A stretch of DNA of 64,000 bases from Roseovarius sp. TE539 (GTDB lineage: Bacteria > Pseudomonadota > Alphaproteobacteria > Rhodobacterales > Rhodobacteraceae), in contig NZ_QNGB01000001.1 of NCBI RefSeq assembly GCF_003298505.1, forward strand, positions 124,001 through 188,000. The letters run 5' to 3'. Below are positions 18,149 to 27,415 of the stretch, piece by piece. Position 1 is the first letter of the stretch. Each line of letters begins with the position of its first letter. The notes beneath the pieces were generated by a model. It saw only the letters and a list, made by a program, of their open reading frames with translations, had not been told where the DNA came from and ran no database searches. A program made the translations under genes and the position numbers.

Positions 18149-19123
18149 CCGAAGCTTGTCGGCCGATTCCTGTATCGCCGCGTATTGCCCCGAGGGGCGG
18201 AAACGCCACAGGTAATCGGGCAAAACCGCCTCGAGAGAGGTCGGCTCGATTCCCAGTTCGGCAAACCCCTTCGCATCCGCACTCACAACGTTGTCATGCC
18301 TGAGGCTGCGAACCTGATCGCGGGTGATCTGCGGCGGGATCAGCCCAAGTGAAAGCGTCTGGCCCAATTCCATGACCCATGCCATGGCAGAAGCCGCCCA
18401 GAACGGGATATTCATGATCAGCCGCCGCCGCCTGATGACCTGGAGCATATGCCGCATCAGGTCACGGAATGTGGTGACGTCCGGACCACCCAGCTCGTAA
18501 ACACCCGGTGCGGCCCGGCCTTCCACACCCAGAGCCGCCGCAGCGGCAACGTCATCCACGTAAACAGGTTGAAACCGCGTTCCGCCCCCGACAACCGGCA
18601 GGACCGGGCCGAGGCGCGTCATCGCGGCGAACCGGTTGAAGAAGGCATCTTCGGGGCCGAAAATGACTGAAGGTCGCAGGATCACGGCCTGCGGGAAATG
18701 CCCGGTAATCGCCGCCTCGCCCTGCGCCTTGGTACGGGCGTAGATGCTTTCGGAGTCTCCGTCGGCACCAATGGCCGAAATGTGCACCATCCTCTCCACG
18801 CCCTCTTCGGCGGCCAGGCGCGCGATGCGTTCCGCGCCCTCGTGCTGGACTGCATCGAAATTGTTTCGACCTTTCCGATCGAACGTTCCAACGCAATTCA
18901 CAACCGCATCGGCCCCCTTCATCACGGCCCGGACACTCGCGTCATCACGGATATTGCAAAATACCGGCTCCACTTGTCCGACCACGCCATAAGGCTTCAC
19001 GTGCATCGCCTCGTTGGGGCGTCTGACCGCCACGCGTATGCGCCATCCCGCCTGCGCGAGGCGCCGAGCGATGTAGCGTCCGACAAATCCTGATCCGCCA
19101 TAGATCGTGACAAGCTTGGACAT
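18140..19123 (-). CDS. NAD(P)-binding extended-SDR protein, complex I NDUFA9 subunit family
   Basis: Atypical short-chain-dehydrogenase-fold protein of 327 residues. The Rossmann motif [16 protein letters not shown] sits at the N-terminus. The usual YxxxK is represented by Tyr-Ala-Arg-Thr-Lys (IYARTK), and [18 protein letters not shown] is highly characteristic of the NDUFA9-like accessory subunit of respiratory complex I found in alphaproteobacteria. A C-terminal hydrophobic stretch ([14 protein letters not shown]) may contact the membrane. GGAGACA precedes the ATG. It is convergent with uppP and not linked here to nuo genes. Confidence 0.85.
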   Translation of the reverse strand: MSKLVTIYGGSGFVGRYIARRLAQAGWRIRVAVRRPNEAMHVKPYGVVGQVEPVFCNIRDDASVRAVMKGADAVVNCVGTFDRKGRNNFDAVQHEGAERIARLAAEEGVERMVHISAIGADGDSESIYARTKAQGEAAITGHFPQAVILRPSVIFGPEDAFFNRFAAMTRLGPVLPVVGGGTRFQPVYVDDVAAAAALGVEGRAAPGVYELGGPDVTTFRDLMRHMLQVIRRRRLIMNIPFWAASAMAWVMELGQTLSLGLIPPQITRDQVRSLRHDNVVSADAKGFAELGIEPTSLEAVLPDYLWRFRPSGQYAAIQESADKLRSG

Positions 19124-19221
19124 TGGCTGTCTCCGGGCAAATTATTTACACTCGAGTCCTATCCTTCCGGGCCGGTTTGGACAAGGCGCTTTGGCAAGCC
19201 GCATGGTTGCGAAAAACGACG

Positions 19222-19250
19222 TTGACACCTTCCGGACGCGGAGATACATG
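19222..19250 (+). promoter_or_regulatory. Promoter of tRNA-Leu
   Basis: TTGACA (19222-19227), a 17-base spacer and TACATG (19245-19250) lie 18 bases before the mature tRNA, which is the usual arrangement for a stable-RNA promoter. Confidence 0.6.
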
Positions 19251-19267
19251 CCTGCTTCACGACACCG

Positions 19268-19354
19268 GCCCAGGTGGCGGAATTGGTAGACGCGCTAGCT
19301 TCAGGTGCTAGTGTCCGTATGGACGTGGAGGTTCGAGTCCTCTCCTGGGCACCA
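19268..19354 (+). tRNA. tRNA-Leu (anticodon CAG)
   Basis: 87-nt class II tRNA with the 3' CCA encoded. The acceptor arm GCCCAGG pairs with CCTGGGC. The anticodon stem CTAGC/GCTAG closes the loop TTCAGGT, giving anticodon CAG, which reads CUG. A long variable arm follows (TGTCCGTATGGACG), then the T arm with GGTTCGAGTCC. CUG is the main leucine codon in GC-rich genomes. The tRNA stands alone; no integrase or repeated 3' end is seen nearby. Confidence 0.97.
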
Positions 19355-19597
19355 TTTCCCTTCAAGATCAACGGATCCCGGCTGTTGGTCAGTCACGTTT
19401 CAGGCCATCCCGAACGCGGGAACCGGCAGAGTGATTGGCGCCTGAGGTACATCAGCGACATGACCGGATCGCAGGTGCCACATCCCAAGCGAGCCATTCC
19501 TCCGCCACGCCCTTTCACATCTGCACGGAACGCCATTGCCTTCCGGGTCAAGTGACAGGTAGCTTGCATGAGGCAGATCCCCGCCCAGGAGCCGCAC

Positions 19598-20983
19598 ATG
19601 CATGATGGTCCATCCCGTATCGCGGAGCCCGACGGCACGCGGTTCACCACGATCGCCCGGTTCGCGCTGAACCCCGAGCTTGAGGTTCCGGAAACTGCGC
19701 TGCGTTTCGCTGCGCGCCTGCTGATTGACACGATCGGTGTGGCCGCGGGTGCGGCAACTCTGCAGCCGGGAACGATAGCCCGAGACTTCGCGATCGATTT
19801 CCATGCTGCGGGATCGCAGGACACCGCCGCCCGTATGCTGTTCGACGGCCGCCGCGTCAGCGTGCCGGGCGCGGCATGGGCCCTTGCCACTCAAATCGAC
19901 AATCTTGACGGTCACGACGGGCTGAACCGCACCAAGGGCCATATCGGTTGCGCCGTCGTGCCGGCTCTTTTCGCTTTTGCCGAAAGGCATCCGGAGCTCG
20001 AGGCACGCACCGCGCTGAAGGCGCTGGCCATGGCTTACGAGGTGGCTGCCCGTGCCGGAATTTCGCTGCATGCCACGGTTTCCGATTACCACACATCGGG
20101 CGCCTGGAACGCGCTTGGCGTTGCCGCTCTCGGGTGTCGGATGGAAAGAGCGGATGCCGCAATCCTGCGTCATGCTCTCGGAATCGCCGAATATCACGGC
20201 CCGCGCAGCCAGATGATGCGCGAAATCGACAATCCCACAATGTTGCATGACGGGTCCGGCATGGGCGCGCTGGTTGGCGCTTCGGCCACGTTGATGGCCA
20301 TGCGGGGATTCACCGGTGCGCCGGCAATCACTGTGGAGGCCGACGATGTCGCGGATGTCTGGGCCGATCTGGGGCGCGAATGGACGATTGAAAGCAACTA
20401 CATCAAGCCTTACCCGATCTGCCGCTGGGCGCATGCCGCCTGCGACGCCTTGCACAGGATTGTTCAGGAACAGGGCATACGCCCGAATGACGTCGACAGG
20501 ATCGAAGTGCGCACCTTCACGGAATCCGCGCGTCTTTTCTCCGGGGCGCCACGGACGACTTCACAGGCGCAATACAGCCTCGGCTTCGCCCTTGCCACAA
20601 TGCTGGAACATGGCCGGATCACCCCGCACGCCATCTCGGGCGAGCGGTTGCGCGATCCGGATGTCCTTGCGTGGCTGCCACGCATCACCGTCACCGAGGA
20701 TGCACATCATTCCGCCCGTTTCCCCGAGGGGCGCTGGTCCGACATCACCGTCATCCTGCGGGACGGCCGTCAGGTTCACTCCGGAGATGTCCAGGCGCGT
20801 GGCGGCCCCGAGGAGCCGATGAGCGACAGCGAATTGCGGGAAAAGTTCGAGTCCATGACAGCGCGGGTAATGCCAAGAGCCCGACGCGATGCGATCTGGG
20901 CGATGCTTGAAGAGCTGTGCGAGCCCGGCACACGGTTTTCAGCCCTGGCTGAACTGGTTTACCCCGAAGTGGAGGCGCAATGA
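19598..20983 (+). CDS. MmgE/PrpD-family protein (2-methylcitrate dehydratase superfamily)
   Basis: 461-residue member of the MmgE/PrpD family, whose characterised members dehydrate 2-methylcitrate or cis/trans-isomerise related tricarboxylates. Others are lyases or epimerases of unknown substrate. The helical domain carries LLIDTIGVAAGA, the active-site block NLDGHDGLN (Asp, His) and KGHIGCAVVP. The second domain has NYIKPYPICRWAHAACDA, the usual Lys-Pro-Tyr segment. AGGAG six bases before ATG 19598 decides the start over an in-frame ATG at 19568. Its stop overlaps the next start in ATGA, so it leads the operon with the hydroxyacid dehydrogenase and DapA-family lyase. No prpB or prpC is present, so methylcitrate is unlikely. 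Confidence 0.85.
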   Translation: MHDGPSRIAEPDGTRFTTIARFALNPELEVPETALRFAARLLIDTIGVAAGAATLQPGTIARDFAIDFHAAGSQDTAARMLFDGRRVSVPGAAWALATQIDNLDGHDGLNRTKGHIGCAVVPALFAFAERHPELEARTALKALAMAYEVAARAGISLHATVSDYHTSGAWNALGVAALGCRMERADAAILRHALGIAEYHGPRSQMMREIDNPTMLHDGSGMGALVGASATLMAMRGFTGAPAITVEADDVADVWADLGREWTIESNYIKPYPICRWAHAACDALHRIVQEQGIRPNDVDRIEVRTFTESARLFSGAPRTTSQAQYSLGFALATMLEHGRITPHAISGERLRDPDVLAWLPRITVTEDAHHSARFPEGRWSDITVILRDGRQVHSGDVQARGGPEEPMSDSELREKFESMTARVMPRARRDAIWAMLEELCEPGTRFSALAELVYPEVEAQ

Positions 20984-21954
20984 CAGGCGAGACCCCGAAA
21001 ATCCTAATCCACTCCAGCGAGCCCGGCCCGCTTCTGGCCCGGATGCAGGATGTGGCCCCGGACGCGACCGTCGAAGCCAGCGACAAGTACGATGGCCTGG
21101 ACACACTTGTCGGGTCCTTCAGGCCCGACGTGGTTTATTCGATCTGTTTCGCGGGGCGCGCGGGTTTTCCGCGCGAGGCATTACTGGGTGAGGACGGCCC
21201 CGAGTGGATTTCCGTGGGCGGGTCGGGCGCCGATCACCTGACGCCGTGGAACCCCGAGCGTGTCACGGTAACCAATTCTGCCGGTGTCGCGTCGGCCATG
21301 ATGGCCGAATATACTTTCGGCGCCCTTTTGCATTTCACCCTTGATATCGACGGGCTGGCTGCCGATCGCTCTGCGCGGCACTGGGACGGCGAACGTCTCA
21401 TGAGCCCCTTGAAGGGCAAGACCCTGCTGATCGTCGGCCTTGGCAACACCGGACAAGCCATTGCCGCACGTGCCCGGGCCTTCGGCTTGCATGTTCTGGG
21501 CACGCGTGCGCGCCCCGCCCCGATGGAGAATGTCGACGAGGTGCATGCCGCCGACGCCCTGCCCGATCTTTGGGGGCGCGCGGATTTCATCGCCGTCTGC
21601 ACGCCACTTCTGCCGTCGACACGTCATCTGGTCGATGCGCGGGCCTTCGGGGCCATGAAACCCGATGCGCTTCTTGTCGATGTCTCGCGCGGCGGTGTCG
21701 TGCAGCCCGACGCGCTGATCGACGCGATGCGCAACCGGGTCATCGCCGGAGCCGCGCTCGATGTCTTCGAGACCGAGCCACTGCCGACCGACAGCCCCCT
21801 CTGGGAATTGGATAACACGATCATCTCGCCACATTGCTCGGCCGTGTTCGAGGGTTGGAAAATGGCCTCGTTCGAGCTCTTCCTCGAGAACCTTGCCCGT
21901 TGGCAAGCGGGTGAAACCCTTGTCAATATCGTCGATCCCGAACGCGGCTACTGA
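20980..21954 (+). CDS. D-isomer-specific 2-hydroxyacid dehydrogenase family protein
   Basis: NAD(P)-dependent oxidoreductase of 324 residues that interconverts a 2-hydroxy acid and a 2-keto acid. The Rossmann motif is LLIVGLGNTGQAIAARA near residues 145-162. The catalytic triad is visible as Arg in DVSRGGVV, Glu in FETEPLP and His in IISPHCS. Translation is coupled to the PrpD-like gene by ATGA, and a 21-base gap leads to the DapA-family gene. The glyoxylate/hydroxypyruvate reductase branch is the nearest general match; the true substrate is unknown. Confidence 0.87.
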   Translation: MTGETPKILIHSSEPGPLLARMQDVAPDATVEASDKYDGLDTLVGSFRPDVVYSICFAGRAGFPREALLGEDGPEWISVGGSGADHLTPWNPERVTVTNSAGVASAMMAEYTFGALLHFTLDIDGLAADRSARHWDGERLMSPLKGKTLLIVGLGNTGQAIAARARAFGLHVLGTRARPAPMENVDEVHAADALPDLWGRADFIAVCTPLLPSTRHLVDARAFGAMKPDALLVDVSRGGVVQPDALIDAMRNRVIAGAALDVFETEPLPTDSPLWELDNTIISPHCSAVFEGWKMASFELFLENLARWQAGETLVNIVDPERGY

Positions 21955-21975
21955 TCAACCAGGAAGGACCACCGC

Positions 21976-22878
21976 ATGCCCACGAAACGGTTCCGCGGGA
22001 TCGTGACCCCCGTGCTCACACCTTACAATCACGACATGACCATCGCGTCCGACCTCTACCTCGAACATGCCGGACAGTGTCTGGCCGATGGCGCGCACTA
22101 CCTCTCACCGTTCGGCACCACCGGCGAAGCAGTGAGCAACACCTCGCGCGAGCGCATGGAGATTCTGGAACGGCTGGTCACCTCGGGCATTGCGCAGCCG
22201 GACCAACTGATGCCGGGCACCGGGCTCTGCGCGCTTGCGGACACCGAAACGCTTGTGCGCCACGCCGTTGATCTTGGATGTGCGGCCGTGATGACACTGC
22301 CGCCGTTCTTCTACGTCAATGCCCGGGACGAGGGGCTTTACCGCTATTTCAGCACGCTGATAGACCGCGTGGGCTCGGACGCGCTGCGCATCTGCTTGTA
22401 CCACATTCCGCAAATGGCAGGAGTCGGAATTTCGCCGGCTCTCGCGGCGCGGCTGAACACGGCGTTTCCCGAGATCGTGGTGGCCTACAAGGACAGTTCG
22501 GGAGACTGGGAAAACACGCGCGCGGTGATCGACGCGGCCCCCGGCATTTCGGTGTTTCCCGGCTCCGAGAGCTTCCTGCTGAAAGGGGTGGAGGCAGGCG
22601 CGGGCGGCTGTATTTCGGCAAGTTGCAATTCCAATGCCGGTGCGATCCGAAAGCTCTATGATCTCGCCCTCGCCGACAAGACGATCGAGGCGCAGGCGCT
22701 TGAGGCAGCCGTCAATCGTCATCGCACGGCGATTCAGGACGCCGGTCTTATTCCGGGGCTCAAATCTCTGAAAGCCCATCAGAGCGGTGATGAACGGTGG
22801 CTCAACCTGAGACCGCCTTTGGAACCGGCCGATCCGGCCCTCGGGCCTGACCTGGACAAGACGGTGATCCACGGCTGA
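21976..22878 (+). CDS. DapA/NanA-family aldolase or hydro-lyase
   Basis: TIM-barrel class I lyase of 300 residues that works through a Schiff base on a 2-keto acid. The pyruvate-binding motif GTTGE is at 47-51, catalytic Tyr142 in YHIPQ and Schiff-base Lys172 in VVAYKDSSGD. AGGAAGGA lies before the ATG. It is the third gene of the operon started by the PrpD-like protein, so its keto-acid substrate or product is probably handled by the preceding dehydrogenase. It is unlikely to be the lysine-pathway DapA, given this catabolic setting. Convergent with the MFS gene, four bases apart. Confidence 0.85.
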   Translation: MPTKRFRGIVTPVLTPYNHDMTIASDLYLEHAGQCLADGAHYLSPFGTTGEAVSNTSRERMEILERLVTSGIAQPDQLMPGTGLCALADTETLVRHAVDLGCAAVMTLPPFFYVNARDEGLYRYFSTLIDRVGSDALRICLYHIPQMAGVGISPALAARLNTAFPEIVVAYKDSSGDWENTRAVIDAAPGISVFPGSESFLLKGVEAGAGGCISASCNSNAGAIRKLYDLALADKTIEAQALEAAVNRHRTAIQDAGLIPGLKSLKAHQSGDERWLNLRPPLEPADPALGPDLDKTVIHG

Positions 22879-22882
22879 ACGA

Positions 22883-24100
22883 TCAGGCTGCGGCGAGGTG
22901 CCGGCGCGTGGTGCGCAGCAGGATCAGGACCATGATACCGATATTCAGGAAGTTCCAGGCGATTCCATTTATGAAAGCCATCCTGTAACTGCCGGTCACA
23001 TCGTATATCCAGCCCGACATCCAGCCACCTATTGCCATCCCGAAGATCGTTGCCATCAGCACGAAACCGACCCGCCGCCCGGCCTCCTTGCTGGGCATGT
23101 ATTCGCGCACCACGAGCGCGTAACTGGGCACTATCCCGCCCTGCGCCAGACCGAATACCGCGCTGACCATGTACAGCGAAACAAGCCCTCCCGCCGGCAG
23201 GTAGAGAAAGAGCGCCAGGCACTGTAGCGCCGACCCGATCAAAAGGGTGCGCACTCCGCCCAGACGATCCGCGACAAGCCCCGAAATCAGCCGCGAGACG
23301 ACACCGCCCAGAAGCATCAGGGAAAGCATCTGCCCGCCGACGGCCGGACCATAGCCGAGATCGACGCAAAAACTCACGATATGAACCTGCGGCATCGACA
23401 TCGCGATGCAGCAGCCGATGCCGGCCAGTCCGAGCATCAGTTGCAGCGTCCGGGGCGGGATTCCGGAGGCGTTGGCACGCTGGCTGGATATCGTATCCGC
23501 ATGGGCAGTCGCCCCCAGTGGCACCCGCCGCCGCAAAAACAATGACAGCGGGATCACCAGCGCCACCGTGACACACGCGAGCACAAGATAGACCCCGCGC
23601 CAGCCGTGTTCGGCCAGAACGCCACCAAGAACGACAGGCCAGAACGCGCCGGACAAGTAGTTGCCACTTGCGGTTATCGCCACGGCGATACCGCGGCGGC
23701 GCAGGAACCAGAGCGATATATCGGCGATAAGGGGTCCGAAACTGGCGGCGGTGCCGAAACCGATGATGAGTTGAAGCACCGAAAGGATCATCACCGACGG
23801 ACTCAGCGCAGCCAGCCCCATGCCGCCGCCGATCAGGACGGCCGCAAGGCTCAGCGCCACGGTGATCCCGAACCGGTCCACGATCCGTCCGATGGCCAGA
23901 TTTCCAAACGCGAAGCCCACCATCGTCAGGGTATACGGCAGCGCCGCATCGGCGCGGTCTATGGCGAATTCCGCCTGCATGTCAGGCATCACCACGACGA
24001 TCGCCCACATGCCGACATTGCCGATCGTCGCGATCAGAAGGCACACCCCGAGGCGGAGCCAGGAATAGCGGCTGTCAAGGATATCGACATCTGTCGTCAC
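22883..24100 (-). CDS. MFS transporter (OFA/monocarboxylate-like)
   Basis: Major facilitator carrier of 405 residues with twelve predicted membrane segments. The loop-2 motif G-R-I-V-D-R-F-G (GRIVDRFGI) and its second-half counterpart GLVADRLGG are present. Overall layout resembles bacterial organic-acid carriers of the oxalate/formate or monocarboxylate type. The start is GTG at 24100 with only a weak ribosome site. Convergent with the DapA-family gene and facing the three-gene catabolic operon, so it may import that pathway's acid substrate; this is inference. Confidence 0.8.
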   Translation of the reverse strand: MTTDVDILDSRYSWLRLGVCLLIATIGNVGMWAIVVVMPDMQAEFAIDRADAALPYTLTMVGFAFGNLAIGRIVDRFGITVALSLAAVLIGGGMGLAALSPSVMILSVLQLIIGFGTAASFGPLIADISLWFLRRRGIAVAITASGNYLSGAFWPVVLGGVLAEHGWRGVYLVLACVTVALVIPLSLFLRRRVPLGATAHADTISSQRANASGIPPRTLQLMLGLAGIGCCIAMSMPQVHIVSFCVDLGYGPAVGGQMLSLMLLGGVVSRLISGLVADRLGGVRTLLIGSALQCLALFLYLPAGGLVSLYMVSAVFGLAQGGIVPSYALVVREYMPSKEAGRRVGFVLMATIFGMAIGGWMSGWIYDVTGSYRMAFINGIAWNFLNIGIMVLILLRTTRRHLAAA

Positions 24101-24185
24101 GGCAATTCCAGGGCCGGCCGCACGCGCTGCAGGGCGGCCCCCGGCTCCCCATGCACGTGCGTGTCATTGCATCCGTTCACAGCGA

Positions 24186-25511
24186 TCATGTGCTCTTCAC
24201 GAATCCTGCGCGGCCCACGGACTGATAGGCGGTGAACCCGGCGCGCTTGGCATCGCGGGCCGAGTATATGTTGCGCAGATCCGCAAGGCGCGGTACCGAC
24301 ATCTTGCGCACGATGCGTTTCAGGTCCAGCGCACGGAACTCGTTCCATTCCGTCAGGATCACCAGAAGGTCGGCATTGTGGGCCGCTTTGTAGGGATCGT
24401 TCAGCCATTGCACCCCGGGCAACAGCTCTTCCCCCTCCCGCTGCCCCTGCGGATCCATCACCCGAACCTTTGCACCGCCACCCACCAGGGCGGGCACGAT
24501 TGTCAGCGCGGGCGCATCCCGCATGTCGTCGGTGTTGGGTTTGAAGGTCACGCCCAGAACGCCGATGCGCTTGCCGTTGAAACTGCCGTCGCACATGTCC
24601 AGCAGCTTGTCGGTCATTCGGCGGCGGACCTCCTCGTTGACCTTGATGACCGTTTCGGTGATCTGGACCGGCGACGCATGCTCCTGCCCGATACGGGCCA
24701 GGGCCCTGGTATCCTTGGGAAAGCAGCTACCGCCGAAACCGGGGCCGGCGTGCAGGAACTTGTTGCCGATCCGCCCATCAAGGCCCATCCCCTTGGACAC
24801 CTGCTTGACGTCGGCGCCGGTACGCTCGCACAAGGCGGCGATTTCATTGATGAAGGTGATCTTGGTGGCAAGGAAGGCGTTCGCCGCGTACTTGATCATC
24901 TCAGCGCTTTCCAGATCAGTGACGATGATCGGAAAATCGCGCAGATAGAGCGGCCGGTAGATATCCTGCATGACCTCGGCCGCACGGTCGGATTGCACAC
25001 CCACGACCACGCGATCGGGCTTCATGAAATCCTCGATCGCTGCGCCTTCGCGCAGGAATTCGGGGTTGGAAGCGACATCGAAGTCGAGGGCGGGGTTGGC
25101 CTTTCGGATCACCTGCTTGACCTGCCGGTTGGTCCCCACCGGCACCGTGGATTTGGTCACGATCACGATGTACCCGCTCGCGGCCTTCGCGATCTCCCTT
25201 GCCGCATCCATGACAAAAGTCAGGTCCGCATGGCCATCGCCCCGGCGTGTCGGCGTACCCACCGCGATGAAGACAGCATCGGCACCCGCCACGGCGGTGG
25301 CCAGATCGTCCGAGAAGGTCAACCGCCCCGCGGCGACGTTCTTGGCCATGAGCGCCTCCAACCCCGGTTCGAAGATCGGCACTTCACCGCGTTCAAGCAT
25401 GGCGATCTTGTCCGGGTTGCTGTCGACACTGGTGACGTCATGCCCGAAATCGGAAAAGCAGATACCCGACACCAGCCCCACATACCCGGCGCCGATCATC
25501 GCGATCTTCAT
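24186..25511 (-). CDS. ugd: UDP-glucose 6-dehydrogenase
   Basis: Oxidises UDP-glucose twice with NAD+ to UDP-glucuronate, a precursor for surface polysaccharides. The 441-residue protein opens with the NAD motif MIGAGYVGLVSG, contains TKSTVPVG and NPEFLREG, and has the catalytic cysteine in GFGGSCFPKDT around residue 260, followed by GVTFKPNTDDMRDAP. The start at 25511 (AGGACAGGGG upstream) gives the normal family length, although the open frame extends further. It is divergent from kdsD, another sugar-precursor gene. Confidence 0.96.
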   Translation of the reverse strand: MKIAMIGAGYVGLVSGICFSDFGHDVTSVDSNPDKIAMLERGEVPIFEPGLEALMAKNVAAGRLTFSDDLATAVAGADAVFIAVGTPTRRGDGHADLTFVMDAAREIAKAASGYIVIVTKSTVPVGTNRQVKQVIRKANPALDFDVASNPEFLREGAAIEDFMKPDRVVVGVQSDRAAEVMQDIYRPLYLRDFPIIVTDLESAEMIKYAANAFLATKITFINEIAALCERTGADVKQVSKGMGLDGRIGNKFLHAGPGFGGSCFPKDTRALARIGQEHASPVQITETVIKVNEEVRRRMTDKLLDMCDGSFNGKRIGVLGVTFKPNTDDMRDAPALTIVPALVGGGAKVRVMDPQGQREGEELLPGVQWLNDPYKAAHNADLLVILTEWNEFRALDLKRIVRKMSVPRLADLRNIYSARDAKRAGFTAYQSVGRAGFVKST

Positions 25512-25654
25512 GGCCCCTGTCCTTTCCTGCCCCGCTTTCGTTTCGTTGTGCGTCAGGTCATTCGCGAAGTCAACGCGGCCACCTTCCGCGCACGGGGGTT
25601 TCCCTTGCCCCGGCAAGCGGGTATCACCGCCGCTGTCACAGCGGAGCCCGACGG

Positions 25655-26614
25655 ATGACAACCACCCAGACCCCCACGGAGATCGCCCAGGACGTCCTTT
25701 TCATAGAGGGAGAGGCGCTTCTGGCTCTGCGCGATGCTTTGCCGAGCGATTTTGACGCGGCGGTCGAAACCCTGCTTTCGGTGCGGGGGCGCGTCATCGT
25801 CTCGGGCATGGGCAAATCGGGGCATGTCGCGGCCAAGATCGCCGCCACGATGGCCAGCACCGGGACACCGGCGCAGTCGGTGCATCCCGGCGAGGCCAGC
25901 CACGGCGATCTGGGCATGATCACCCCGCAGGACGCGGTGATCCTGATTTCCAATTCCGGCGAAACGCGCGAACTTGCCGATATCATTGCCCATACGCGGC
26001 GCTTCTCGATCCCGCTTGTCGCGATAACCAAGAACCCCCTGAGCACCCTTGGGCAGCAGGCCGATTGTCTGCTCGCCCTGCCCGAAGCGCCCGAGGCCTG
26101 CGCGATCGGCATGGCCCCAACCACCTCCACCACCTGCACCATGGCCCTTGGCGATGCGATGGCGGTGGCGCTAATGCGCCTGCGCGGATTCGAGCGCGAG
26201 AATTTCCTCGCCTTCCATCCGGGGGGCACGCTTGGCGCTCAACTGCTCAGGGTCAGCGCGGTCATGCACAAGGGGGATGAGCTGCCGGTGGTGCACGGTG
26301 ACACGCCGATGGGCGAGACCCTGCTTGAAATGACGGCGAAGGGGTTCGGCGTGGCCGCGGTCCTGGATGGATCGCACCTGGCCGGCGTGATCACCGATGG
26401 GGACCTGCGCCGCAACCTCGACCGGCTGATGGAATGCCGCGCCGGCGAGGTCGCTACCCGCAGCCCGCGCACCATAGGGCCCGAGGCCCTCCTTTCCGAG
26501 GCTCTGGGCATCATGAACGCCAACAAGATCAGCGCGCTTTTCGCGGTGGACAAGGATGGCAGGCTTCAGGGGCTCGTCCATATCCACGATCTGCTGCGCA
26601 GCGGCGTGGCGTGA
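25655..26614 (+). CDS. kdsD: Arabinose-5-phosphate isomerase KdsD/KpsF
   Basis: Converts ribulose-5-phosphate to arabinose-5-phosphate, the first step to Kdo for lipopolysaccharide or capsule. Domains in 319 residues are an SIS isomerase domain (about 40-175, with SGMGKSGHVAAKIAATMASTG and ISNSGET) followed by two CBS domains (about 200-319) as in the standard enzyme. The end overlaps a GTG (GTGA) of the next frame, and the spermidine-synthase-like gene starts within 12 bases. Confidence 0.92.
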   Translation: MTTTQTPTEIAQDVLFIEGEALLALRDALPSDFDAAVETLLSVRGRVIVSGMGKSGHVAAKIAATMASTGTPAQSVHPGEASHGDLGMITPQDAVILISNSGETRELADIIAHTRRFSIPLVAITKNPLSTLGQQADCLLALPEAPEACAIGMAPTTSTTCTMALGDAMAVALMRLRGFERENFLAFHPGGTLGAQLLRVSAVMHKGDELPVVHGDTPMGETLLEMTAKGFGVAAVLDGSHLAGVITDGDLRRNLDRLMECRAGEVATRSPRTIGPEALLSEALGIMNANKISALFAVDKDGRLQGLVHIHDLLRSGVA

Positions 26615-26622
26615 GCGCGGGC

Positions 26623-27354
26623 ATGACCGATCCGCCCGTCCCCTTCTTTGAAGAACTGGATTTTCGTCCGACACCCATCGGCGCGCTATCGTTGCGGCGA
26701 CGGCACGACCTGCGACTCGGACTGGACGTGTACGAGATCATGCTCGGCCACGAATTTCTTATGACAAGCGCTTTCACCGCATCGGAGGTGGCACTGGGAC
26801 AAGAAGGTGTTGCCGCGTGCCGTGGAGAGGACCTGAGCGTGATTGTCGGGGGTCTGGGCCTTGGCCACACCGCCCGTGCCGTTCTGGATGCGACGGGTGT
26901 TGCACGGCTCTGCGTCGTCGAGTTTCTTGATCCGGTGATCGAATGGCATCAAACGGGCCTCCTGCCGCTTGGGGAGGGGCTCACAAGCGAGCCACGTTGC
27001 AGAGTCGTGGAGGGCGATTTTTTCGCTCTCGCGGCCAGCGCGGAAGGTTTCGACCCTGAAAACCCGGGCTGCACCCATGACGCGATCCTTGTGGACATAG
27101 ATCATTCGCCGGACGCGCTTCTCGACACACGCAGCGGTGGATTCTACACGCCGGAGGGCCTTGCCGCCCTTTCACGCCACTTGAAGCCCGGCGGCATATT
27201 CGGCTTGTGGTCGAACGAACCACCGGATGCTGCCTTCACCGACCGCTTGAAATCGGTCTTCGTCGCGGCCTGGCCTGTGCCGGTGACATTCCACAACCCC
27301 CTGCAGGACCGCCCGTTCACGCAAACGGTTTACCTCGCGCGGCACGGCGCTTGA
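26623..27354 (+). CDS. Spermidine-synthase-like / SAM-dependent Rossmann protein
   Basis: 243-residue protein with a class I SAM-type Rossmann fold. SVIVGGLGLGHTARAVL (about 70-85) is the glycine-rich strand-loop, CVVEFLDPVIEWHQ the acidic second strand, and AILVDIDHSPD (about 150-160) the catalytic-strand position found in polyamine aminopropyltransferases. The aminopropyltransferase active-site Asp and surrounding YHE segment are not clearly complete, so polyamine synthesis is uncertain. The start is either ATG 26623 (used) or GTG 26611, which would overlap the kdsD stop in GTGA. Confidence 0.7.
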   Translation: MTDPPVPFFEELDFRPTPIGALSLRRRHDLRLGLDVYEIMLGHEFLMTSAFTASEVALGQEGVAACRGEDLSVIVGGLGLGHTARAVLDATGVARLCVVEFLDPVIEWHQTGLLPLGEGLTSEPRCRVVEGDFFALAASAEGFDPENPGCTHDAILVDIDHSPDALLDTRSGGFYTPEGLAALSRHLKPGGIFGLWSNEPPDAAFTDRLKSVFVAAWPVPVTFHNPLQDRPFTQTVYLARHGA

Positions 27355-27415
27355 CGCCCTGCTGTCATCGCGTGCAAGCCTCCGTTTCAAAGCCGCATTT
27401 CTCACAGGCCGGACC

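Noticed and set aside
19268..19354. tRNA-Leu as attachment site of an integrated element
   Set aside because: No integrase, no repeat of the tRNA 3' end and no change in gene type downstream.
26434..26622. Upstream extension of the spermidine-synthase-like gene
   Set aside because: It overlaps kdsD in another frame; family-like sequence begins only after ATG 26623.
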